A program made the position numbers and the translations under genes. A stretch of DNA of 21,969 bases from JAITWN01 sp964437335 (GTDB lineage: Bacteria > Pseudomonadota > Gammaproteobacteria > SZUA-140): positions 1 to 21,969 of the forward strand of contig CAYTGL010000041.1 in the NCBI GenBank assembly GCA_964437335.1. The letters run 5' to 3'. Below, in pieces: positions 12,833 to 20,689 of this stretch. The stretch's first letter is position 1; every line of letters begins with the position of its first letter. Under the pieces are notes generated by a model. That model saw only the letters and a program-made list of their open reading frames with translations, searched no databases and had not been told where the DNA came from.

Positions 12833-15592
12833 CTATAGAACCTCGATCCACCCAATGAGCTTCGCGTCGTATCCGCGATTCTCGACCAGCACGCCTCGTT
12901 GGATCAGTTCCCGCTGGATCATTGGTTCCAGTATTTCTGTCAGCAGGTCAATCTGTGGTGTATCGTCCGATGACGCTGGTTTGAGTTGGAACAAACGATC
13001 AGCCTGCTTCTCCCATGACGGAATCCGTTGACCGTCTGAATCAATCGCCAGCGTGAGCACTTGGTTTCGTGTCTTGCCACGTTCCCCTTGTGTCGTTACA
13101 TGCCAGATGGAGAGAACACCAGTGCGACCGTCGCTACCGTGAACTCGAATTCCGATTTGATCGTCCGGTAGATCTCGGAACTGCTGCATGTACTGGACTA
13201 CGATCGGATGATCTAAGCCGAGCAAGTCGATGTTCTCGGACGCGATAGACGCATCCCGGTCTGTCGTGAACCGTAATGATTCGCCATTGCCCGGCGTCGA
13301 GATGACGAACACACCATCTGCTTCGGTGCGGAAGTCCTTCCCGTCGTCTTCGGCTGCGGCGCGAACGAAGCAGACGATCTCATCCATGCCTTCGGATGTG
13401 TCCGAGAACGGCTGGTAATCGTCGAGCGAGAACCCATCAAGGTCTTGGAATAATTCGTAAACCACGTTTCTCGCCTCAGATGCATTCGAGAGCGCCTGTT
13501 CCAGTTCAAGGCGAGTCCGCTTGAGTTCGGGGTCGGAAATTGCTTGTGCGTACAAGCTCTCATAACTCAGCCGCTCGGAAAGTTGCCCGAGAATCTGCGA
13601 CCGCAGGTCTTCGGCGACTTGGCCGTGCTCATCGACCTTGCCCAAAGTTTTGGCGATCTCTTGCAGCTTGTCATCGAGGAGGAGAAATATCTTGCCTTCG
13701 ATGGTGTCCGACAAGACAAGGTTGTAAACCTGAGCCGTATGCCGCTGTCCGTAGCGATGGATGCGACCGATCCGCTGTTCCAAGTCCATCGGGTTCCACG
13801 GCAGATCGAAATTGAACAGTACACGGGCGTGTTGTAGGTTAATGCCCTCACGACCGGCTGCGGTGCAGATCATGACTCGTGGGCCATTGGGCTGCTTGAA
13901 TCGCTTCTCGGCCGCCAGTTTGCTGCCATGATCGCCGCCTTTCAGGACCACCACGCCTTGGCCGGGATAGGCTCGCTCAATTTCCTCCCCCAGCATTTCG
14001 ACGCTACCTAGGTACGTGGCGAAGATGACGACGCGTTCCTTTGGATCTTGTTGCCAAAGTGTGCCCAAGGCGCTCACAAGCTTTTGGACTTTCGTCTCGC
14101 TTTCACGCGGAAACTTTTGAAGGAGAGCACGAATTCGTTGTCGTTCCTCCGGTAAGGCAAGTTCGACAGCGATAATAGCCGAGTCTTCCGAAGCGATTGT
14201 TACCGTCTCAGATGAATATTCGCTCGAAAGAACGGCCAAATCGTCATCGTCCATCTTCTTGACGATTCGCCGCTTGAGGTCGGCTAGAATCCGTTCAGCC
14301 TCAATCTGACCGAGGCGGTCCTCCGGCAGATGGAACTCACGCAAGATCAACTGGCGAGCTTCCGCAAAGGCGGAATCGCGGGCGTCGATGTCGAGCTTGG
14401 CATCGTGCATCAAGCCTTCCTGCACGGTCAAGGCAATCAGACGGCGGCGCAACGTGCGATGCACTGCGGCAAAGCTGGAAGCAGCGATCTTCTGGAAAAT
14501 CGTCATGACGAATCCAAGTGCCCGCCCCTTGTTGCCCTGTTGTTTGGCGAGGGCAAATCCGTCCATCAGGTAGACGTTCAACTCGTTGTAAAATTCCCGC
14601 TCAACTTCCGACATCACGAACGACTCGGTATGGACCCAGCGGCGAGCAAACAACGTCGAACCGTCCGGGCGGCAGGCATCCGCCTTGGTGCGGCGGAAGA
14701 TAATCGAATTCAGCCGATGGCGGTTCTCCAGCATGTCCTCCGGGTTGGAAAACATGGTCGGATCGAGCAATTTCATCAACATGTAGAACCGAAAGTGATC
14801 TCCCTGGTGGGGCGTGGCTGAAAGCAGAATCAAGTCTCGGCCGTGATCTTTCAATGCTTCTGCCAGCTTGTAGTTTTCCGTCCTCTTCGTCTTGCCGCCT
14901 GACCGATACGCTGTGAGATGCTGCGCCTCGTCGAACACCACCAAGTCCCACATCGGAGCATCCATCAACCGCTTGACTCGCGCCCGCCGCTTGAGTGTAT
15001 CGACGCTGGCAATCAAGCGGTCGTGCTTGGCAAAGGCGTTCGACTTTCGGTCGGTCACGTCCCCTTGACTGCCAAAGACCTCGAAATCGAGATTGAAGAC
15101 CTCGTTCAATTCCCGATGCCAGTTGTTGACCAAACCGGCGGGCACCACCATCAGCGCCCGGTTCAATTCTCCCCGGCTGGCCAGTTCCCGCAGAATCAAC
15201 GCCGTTTCAATGGTCTTTCCCAAACCAACTTCATCGGCGATCAGATAGCGCCGGGGTGATGCCGTGGCAATACGATGGGTGAGGACGACCTGATGCGGCA
15301 ATAGGTCGATTTTGGCCGAGGTCAATGCCGCCGCACTTTCGATGAGTGGCAGAGCGTGGGCTTGATAGGCCAGCCATGCCCTCCGGTTCCGGCGTTCTCC
15401 CGATCCAACATTGCGGACAATCTGCTCAGCCCGGCTCAGGATCGGCATCAACGAGACAAGCGGCACCTGCCGTTCACCGGCACCGAAGAACGCACGCACG
15501 AAGCCGTTGGTCGCTGTGCCAACGATGACGCCCTCGCCAAATTCGGCGTGGCGAATACGTTGTCCGGGTTCTAAGGTCTGCTGGGCCGTCAT
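12833..15592 (-). CDS. SNF2/RapA-type helicase (DrmD-like)
   Basis: ATP-dependent double-stranded DNA translocase of 919 aa. A short N-terminal barrel-like segment (about residues 8-48) precedes the motor. Walker A/motif I is DEVGLGKT at 120-127, motif II DEAQ at 221-224, motif III LLSATPHQG, and the C-terminal RecA lobe has GREGINLQ and QRIGRIHRYGQ. The tail of about 250 residues is not a recognised domain. It is close in layout to the SNF2 helicases of DISARM class 1 (DrmD) and RapA. ATG 15592 is preferred over an in-frame start 53 codons upstream, which would overlap the preceding gene; the RBS is weak (AGAAG). It is the last gene of the methyltransferase operon, 14 bases after the 171-aa gene. 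DrmD identity is family-level inference. Confidence 0.85.
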   Translation of the reverse strand: MTAQQTLEPGQRIRHAEFGEGVIVGTATNGFVRAFFGAGERQVPLVSLMPILSRAEQIVRNVGSGERRNRRAWLAYQAHALPLIESAAALTSAKIDLLPHQVVLTHRIATASPRRYLIADEVGLGKTIETALILRELASRGELNRALMVVPAGLVNNWHRELNEVFNLDFEVFGSQGDVTDRKSNAFAKHDRLIASVDTLKRRARVKRLMDAPMWDLVVFDEAQHLTAYRSGGKTKRTENYKLAEALKDHGRDLILLSATPHQGDHFRFYMLMKLLDPTMFSNPEDMLENRHRLNSIIFRRTKADACRPDGSTLFARRWVHTESFVMSEVEREFYNELNVYLMDGFALAKQQGNKGRALGFVMTIFQKIAASSFAAVHRTLRRRLIALTVQEGLMHDAKLDIDARDSAFAEARQLILREFHLPEDRLGQIEAERILADLKRRIVKKMDDDDLAVLSSEYSSETVTIASEDSAIIAVELALPEERQRIRALLQKFPRESETKVQKLVSALGTLWQQDPKERVVIFATYLGSVEMLGEEIERAYPGQGVVVLKGGDHGSKLAAEKRFKQPNGPRVMICTAAGREGINLQHARVLFNFDLPWNPMDLEQRIGRIHRYGQRHTAQVYNLVLSDTIEGKIFLLLDDKLQEIAKTLGKVDEHGQVAEDLRSQILGQLSERLSYESLYAQAISDPELKRTRLELEQALSNASEARNVVYELFQDLDGFSLDDYQPFSDTSEGMDEIVCFVRAAAEDDGKDFRTEADGVFVISTPGNGESLRFTTDRDASIASENIDLLGLDHPIVVQYMQQFRDLPDDQIGIRVHGSDGRTGVLSIWHVTTQGERGKTRNQVLTLAIDSDGQRIPSWEKQADRLFQLKPASSDDTPQIDLLTEILEPMIQRELIQRGVLVENRGYDAKLIGWIEVL

Positions 15593-15606
15593 GCCAAAAT
15601 CGCTTC

Positions 15607-16122
15607 TCAGGAAATCCGTGGATGATAAAGGCCAAGTTTGTTTCCCTTGGCGTCGTGAATCTCTTTCAGGTCGTGCTGTGCTCCATTGAAAAGGCAATGG
15701 CTCAGCGGAATCTGGTGCTTTTTGTGCTCGCCACCGCAATGCCAATGCCACGCATCTTCACTTGTGCGGTACTGAAGCCGGTTAGGTTCTACGATCCAGA
15801 AGATCAAAGCGGCCTGGCTCCCACCATCGGCCACTTCCCGCTGGTAATCAACGATGGCTGGGTATATCTTCTGCTCCAACCATGCCGTTGCTTCCTCTGG
15901 CGGCAAGGCGTCGATGCAGCCTTCCAATCCAGCGACAATCAACGCGACTTCATTGATGAGCGGAAGGTCATCTTCAGGCCAACCGGCTGCATAAAGCTGC
16001 CTGAACCGTCGCAGGCTGATGACCTGTTGCGGCTGACAGAGCTTGTTCAACTCGTCGGCATCCCATAGCAACGAAATGCCACGGCGAGTCCAAAGATCGT
16101 CATTGACGAGTGGCGATTGCAT
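15607..16122 (-). CDS. Unknown 171-aa protein of the methyltransferase-helicase operon
   Basis: Not recognised. It is 171 aa, soluble and acidic overall. The text has a helical N-terminal half (WDADELNKLCQPQQVISLRRF, EEATAWLEQKIYPAIVDYQRE) and a C-terminal half rich in His, Trp and Cys (DAWHWHCGGEHKKHQIPLSHCLFNGAQHD) that could bind a metal. GGAG lies 9 bases before the ATG. It starts 16 bases after the lipase stop and ends 14 bases before the helicase start, so it is certainly cotranscribed and probably part of the same system. Confidence 0.7.
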   Translation of the reverse strand: MQSPLVNDDLWTRRGISLLWDADELNKLCQPQQVISLRRFRQLYAAGWPEDDLPLINEVALIVAGLEGCIDALPPEEATAWLEQKIYPAIVDYQREVADGGSQAALIFWIVEPNRLQYRTSEDAWHWHCGGEHKKHQIPLSHCLFNGAQHDLKEIHDAKGNKLGLYHPRIS

Positions 16123-16138
16123 TATTTCCGCTCCTGTC

Positions 16139-17356
16139 TCATCGCGGCTCCTCCGTTGGTTTTAGCCCCAGTAGCGTGCGAACCTTGTCGAGGTACAACC
16201 ACATCGAGTGGTCATCAATGAGGGACGGTGCCGCCATATACTCCGTGGCCGCATTGTTGTCTCGAAACAGTTCGGCTTCTTCCTCCTCACCCCGATACTC
16301 CATTGTCCTGGGCAAATCTCGAATACGATCATTATCGGCACTCTCCATTTTCAGTCTGGTTTGCAGTGCCTTAAACTCGGACTCGGTAAACGGTTTGATC
16401 TCTGCCTCGTCGTCCGCCGATGTAGGCACTTCATAGGGGTCGGCAGTACTGTACAGCACTTGTTTGACCTTGGACCGCTTCACGCCCTCATTGGTGAACC
16501 ACACAAGGGATCCGCAAGCGACATGGCTCGGTGGCACTTTCGGCACGATGTCATCCCGATTGACAAACCGGGCGTACCGACCAACAAGCAGCGTGTCGAG
16601 GTAGTCGGCGAATTGCTGGCGTGCCACCATCGGCTGTCCGAAAGTGATGATTCCATCCAGATGCCGTTGTTCGACTTCCGCAAGGTCATAGGCGCATACG
16701 AGAGCGAGCGCCCCTCCGAGACTGTGCCCAGTTACCCACAAATGTGTCGTGTCTCTCTCTTTTAGAACCGTATCGACTTGCCACTTCATCGACTGGTAAG
16801 CGTTGTAAAAGCCCCGGTGGATCTGCCCATGTGGAGTGTTTGTTGCCGACCTGCCAAGATTGGCAATCCAGTCAGAAACTTCATTGAAGTCTGTTCCCCG
16901 GAAGGCAACGACCGTCACGTCTTCGCCAGTGATGACGTAACCAATCATCGAGCCTTGAACGACAGGCATGACTTTGGAGAAACCAAGTGCATGAAATCTT
17001 CGCTCCGCCTCGACCGGCGGCTCATAAGCAATCTCGCTAATGTCCGCCAAAGTTTCCGCGGCTGGCCAATTGGCCACGGCATCGGAGTACCATTTCAGCC
17101 GCAGACGTTCCAATGCCGTTTTGGGAATATCTTGAGGCGAACCATCGTGCTCTTCCTCATCCACGATGTCTGGGCCGGGAGGATTCTGAATGACCAGGAG
17201 GACGCCAACCACAACAGCGACCATCAATGCCGCTCCAATCCCAAAGATGATCCAGTTCGGCTTGACGACCCACAGCCGCCCACGCACGAAGCTGCCAAAA
17301 AACAGCAGCCCCCCGACGATCACTAAAATCAGCAGGTTGGAGGTCAACCACTTCAT
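16139..17356 (-). CDS. Membrane-anchored class 3 lipase
   Basis: A 405-aa alpha/beta hydrolase of the fungal lipase-like class 3 family. Two transmembrane helices lie at about residues 6-22 and 35-56. The lipase core has the oxyanion-region text AFRGTD (151-156), the nucleophile elbow GHSLGG (210-215, S212), an Asp in VNRDDIVPKVPP and a C-terminal DDHSMWLYLDKV that supplies the likely catalytic His. Its ATG overlaps the stop of the DUF1156 methyltransferase (ATGA), with GAGGAGG 7 bases upstream, so the two are translationally coupled. In a defence setting a membrane-bound phospholipase could destroy the host membrane as an effector, as patatin-type CapV does in CBASS; that use here is inference. 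No signal peptidase site is evident. Confidence 0.85.
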   Translation of the reverse strand: MKWLTSNLLILVIVGGLLFFGSFVRGRLWVVKPNWIIFGIGAALMVAVVVGVLLVIQNPPGPDIVDEEEHDGSPQDIPKTALERLRLKWYSDAVANWPAAETLADISEIAYEPPVEAERRFHALGFSKVMPVVQGSMIGYVITGEDVTVVAFRGTDFNEVSDWIANLGRSATNTPHGQIHRGFYNAYQSMKWQVDTVLKERDTTHLWVTGHSLGGALALVCAYDLAEVEQRHLDGIITFGQPMVARQQFADYLDTLLVGRYARFVNRDDIVPKVPPSHVACGSLVWFTNEGVKRSKVKQVLYSTADPYEVPTSADDEAEIKPFTESEFKALQTRLKMESADNDRIRDLPRTMEYRGEEEEAELFRDNNAATEYMAAPSLIDDHSMWLYLDKVRTLLGLKPTEEPR

Positions 17357-20300
17357 TCGTCGCCCTCCTCATCAAACAGCGAAAGCTGGGCATCGACTTG
17401 GGGCTTGTTCTTCGCCAACCAAGCCGAGTAAATCTGCTTGGCTCGCTGGGCAGCGACTTTCATGTCGGCGTCGCTGCCGTGTTTGGCAAACCAGCCAAGG
17501 AGATCGTTGATTGCTGGGTGCGGGACGAAGCTGCCGCTGTTGAGCGTGTCGCTGGCCTTGATACCGCTGTCGTCGTAGCAGGCGCCGATCAGGAACCAGG
17601 TCTGATCGAAGTCGCGCGACATCCCTTTGCGTGGTTTCCCCCGCCACTGCTGTGCCCATTCGAGCGGCGGTGTGATCGTGAAGATTTTCTTGGCTTCACT
17701 GCACCAGCCCCGTTCGAGGAACTCCGACGGAGAAACGCCCGTGCCTCGAAGATGCTTCTGCATCTGGTCACGTTGGAGGGTGTCACGATCGGCGAACAGA
17801 CGCAGGAATTGCCGGGTGTATGGCTCGGCGAGCACGGGAGGTGCTTCGACGGTCGTGTCGCTTTCGTCGTCGAGAAGCTGGTTGATGCCGACGAGAGCGT
17901 CCTTGACGGTGAATTCGTCTTCCCGCCCTTTCTCGATGTACACCTTGCCGTAGTGCCGAGAGTAGTATTCGAGAGCCTTGCCACGGCGGATCACTTGCAG
18001 GTCCGCCTCACCAAGACCTTCCTTCTGGTGCTGCTCGATGATCTCCTGAAGCTGGCGAACATCCCGCATAATCTGCCGCCGTAGCCGTGCCCAACTGATT
18101 GGCTCCGGTTCTTCAAGACGCTTGCGGCAGACGTGAACGATGTCAAACTCGATCTGTTGGGAGCCGAACGTTCCTGGCTTTGCTCCTTCCCCTTTTGTTT
18201 CATCACTCCGAATCGGATAGGCAGCTTCGAGATAGAATCCGGCTTGAAACAAACTTTCGAGGACTGCCACCCACGGCTCGTCTTCGCTGTGATGGAATGT
18301 GAAAGCAAGGACGCCCGCAGGCTTCAGAATCCGAAACGCCTCTCGCCAGCATTCGGTCAATAGCTTTTGATAGAACTCGTCGGCATCATTTGGGTTGCGT
18401 GCTCGGTTAGCGACTGCCTCCAATGCCTTGGGCGTGAACTCTGCCGAAAAAATCGCTGGATACTTTTCTTTCAACAGAAGCCGAAGCCAGACATGGAAGA
18501 AATCGGCAAGTTCGGAATAGTGAAGAAGGCCACCGAATGGCGGGTCAGTGATCACCAAGTCTTGTGACTCTGACTCAATCTGGATTAGCTGTGTAGCCGA
18601 CGTGCATGTGAGCACTTGGAAATTGAGGACTGGATCGCCTGTTTGCACCTTCTCACTTTTGCCAGTTATTTTTTGGGCAAGATCGGCGCTACGTGCTTCC
18701 AGACCAGAGTTTGACACAAGTTCCCAAGGATTTGCCGTCCATGCTGCGCCAGCCGTAATCCATTCTCGGAACGTATCATAGTTACCAGCACCTACGCTCC
18801 CGAAGAGAGAGCCTTCTACCATGTTTGTCTTCGGATAGTAATTATTGTTACTGAAATGGGGGATCATTTTGTCATAGGATGCCTGCCAGATGCTCAACAT
18901 ACAGTGATAGCGAAGCAATTGTGGAAGCGTGCCAATAGCGAGTTCGGCAGCGTCATCGTCTTCATGCCTCTTGATGGCACGCATCAACTGCGTGAGTGCG
19001 AGCAACTGGCGAAAGTTGAACATCGTCCACCAGTGTGTGTGTCCGTGATTGGGTATTCCTCCATTATTCATGTGTGTCATGAAACCGTAGGGAAGCTCGC
19101 TTGCTGGCAAGAATGCTGACAATTCAGCAGTGCTTCGTTCGCACCATTCCTGCATCGCACTGTCGAAGGAACGGGAAAGTGGAATGTCAAAGAAGCGACC
19201 ACCATAAGGAATGCCAGAGGAATCACACTTTTTGCAGTACCCTTGGATGGCATACATTGCTACAGGACCAGTCTTCTTCGTCGCTTTGATTGAAGTGAGG
19301 ACATCCTGCTCTCGCCCGCACGTTGATTCCTGACATTTGAACTTTGACTTGCCGGGGACGGTGCCTCCCTCTTTGCCTGTTGCGAAGATTTCCGTCGAGT
19401 CTGGGCATTCGATCTGGTCAGGCAGCTTTCCCCGAACTTCGATCAGCTTGAGTATCTTCACCCGTTCCTCATTCCAAGCGGCGGTTGCCTCTGCTGTATC
19501 GGTCACACTGCCGCCAAACCAGTTGCCGCCAGCATCCTTGCCCGATGCCCCTTTGAGCCAATCGGGATGAATCAGCAGCGTCAGATCGATCTTTTTGTTC
19601 TTTGCTTTTCCCAACGATGACGATTGCCCATCGTTCGCAGCCTTCTGGTCTTGGCGTTCATGACCGCAATGCGGACAAGTGTAGTGTCCCTTGTCATCCA
19701 TCACGGCATAGGGAGTTTCGGTATCCGCCACGACCAGCATCGCTGTGGGTGCCATCCGAGCGTCCTTCTGCTCTATATCGAACACCTTGCCGCAGGATTG
19801 GCATTCCTTACCCGTCCATGCCTTGACCGTTAGCGTCTTTATGGCGACAACCGGCGAAGACATGATCGGCGTGCGGTGATTGCACTCGGATGCCTGACAC
19901 GGACCGTGCTTCGCCCAGAACGTGTATATGACCTCCGGCCCTTCGTACTCGTACTCCGGCCGCTGTTCCGCTGTCAGGCTAAGCGGATCGAAGTCATCCC
20001 CCATCACCTTGCCGGTCGGCTTGTGCGTCCACTTCCCCTTGTGCCCACGAGGACAGTCACAGGCGTAGAAGGGCGTGATCTGCGGCTTGACCTCGGCTTC
20101 GATGGCGTCGAGGAGCTTTTGGACCTCGTTGGGATCGACTTGAGTCAGTTCGTTCTTCACCACCAGCCAAGCGACCGGGTTGAGGTCGTTGCCGTACATC
20201 TGCATCCCAAGCCGGGCGCCCTCCACGATGGTCGTGCCACCTCCCATGAAGATGTCTGCGACCTTCAGCTTACGGAATGCTTCGTTCTTCTGGTGGTTGC

Positions 20301-20628
20301 CGTAGTAAGAATCCCAAATCAGCTTGGCGGCTTCGGCAGGATCGTCGGGAGCCTTCGTCGCCGCAGCGATCAGCATCGCCCGGAAGACACTCGACCGCCG
20401 ACGTGCCCACCATTTCGACATCTGGTAGATCGGCTTCCCAGCGTTCCCCTCAATGGCGGCGACGTGGTTGATCGGCAGGATCGGGAAATCGACTTCGAGA
20501 CAGGTCTTGGGGCGGTTCGGATCGGAGAAGTCCACGGACTCCAAGTGCAGTTCCCGCCCGGCACCCACCGCCTCGGCGACTGCTTCTCGAAGTTCTTCCA
20601 CTTTTGTCTTCTTCTTGATCTTGGCCAT
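17353..20628 (-). CDS. DUF1156 Zn-finger DNA methyltransferase
   Basis: A large DNA methyltransferase, 1091 aa, probably adenine-N6 or cytosine-N4 specific. The N-terminal DUF1156 block (about residues 40-90: FPILPINHVAAIEGNAGK, MSKWWARRRSS) precedes the SAM motif I (ADIFMGGGTT, 124-133) and NDLNPVA. A central insert of some 400 residues holds several Cys pairs (CQSCGK, CPHCGH, CKKCDSS) typical of zinc ribbons. The catalytic motif IV is DPPF at 695-698. This family is found in archaeal and bacterial phage-defence loci with DUF499/DUF3780 and helicase genes (from memory). ATG 20628 is chosen; GTG at 20646 is possible, and neither has a good RBS. It lies 61 bases after the PIN-like gene and overlaps the lipase gene by four bases. 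Confidence 0.85.
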   Translation of the reverse strand: MAKIKKKTKVEELREAVAEAVGAGRELHLESVDFSDPNRPKTCLEVDFPILPINHVAAIEGNAGKPIYQMSKWWARRRSSVFRAMLIAAATKAPDDPAEAAKLIWDSYYGNHQKNEAFRKLKVADIFMGGGTTIVEGARLGMQMYGNDLNPVAWLVVKNELTQVDPNEVQKLLDAIEAEVKPQITPFYACDCPRGHKGKWTHKPTGKVMGDDFDPLSLTAEQRPEYEYEGPEVIYTFWAKHGPCQASECNHRTPIMSSPVVAIKTLTVKAWTGKECQSCGKVFDIEQKDARMAPTAMLVVADTETPYAVMDDKGHYTCPHCGHERQDQKAANDGQSSSLGKAKNKKIDLTLLIHPDWLKGASGKDAGGNWFGGSVTDTAEATAAWNEERVKILKLIEVRGKLPDQIECPDSTEIFATGKEGGTVPGKSKFKCQESTCGREQDVLTSIKATKKTGPVAMYAIQGYCKKCDSSGIPYGGRFFDIPLSRSFDSAMQEWCERSTAELSAFLPASELPYGFMTHMNNGGIPNHGHTHWWTMFNFRQLLALTQLMRAIKRHEDDDAAELAIGTLPQLLRYHCMLSIWQASYDKMIPHFSNNNYYPKTNMVEGSLFGSVGAGNYDTFREWITAGAAWTANPWELVSNSGLEARSADLAQKITGKSEKVQTGDPVLNFQVLTCTSATQLIQIESESQDLVITDPPFGGLLHYSELADFFHVWLRLLLKEKYPAIFSAEFTPKALEAVANRARNPNDADEFYQKLLTECWREAFRILKPAGVLAFTFHHSEDEPWVAVLESLFQAGFYLEAAYPIRSDETKGEGAKPGTFGSQQIEFDIVHVCRKRLEEPEPISWARLRRQIMRDVRQLQEIIEQHQKEGLGEADLQVIRRGKALEYYSRHYGKVYIEKGREDEFTVKDALVGINQLLDDESDTTVEAPPVLAEPYTRQFLRLFADRDTLQRDQMQKHLRGTGVSPSEFLERGWCSEAKKIFTITPPLEWAQQWRGKPRKGMSRDFDQTWFLIGACYDDSGIKASDTLNSGSFVPHPAINDLLGWFAKHGSDADMKVAAQRAKQIYSAWLAKNKPQVDAQLSLFDEEGDE

Positions 20629-20689
20629 AGCCGCAGTAATCCTCACCCATTTTGCAGTGCATCACATCGTTGCGTGATACCTCGGACAA

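Noticed and set aside
12313..12855. 180-codon minus-strand frame
   Set aside because: Overlaps the helicase 3' end and the Xre/ParS-like gene; no RBS and composition changes along the frame. Parts are mentioned only as a possible remnant.
12833..20628. Complete DISARM system
   Set aside because: SNF2 helicase and methyltransferase fit, but DrmA (helicase), DrmB (DUF1998) and DrmC (PLD) are not in the window, so only DISARM-like is claimed.
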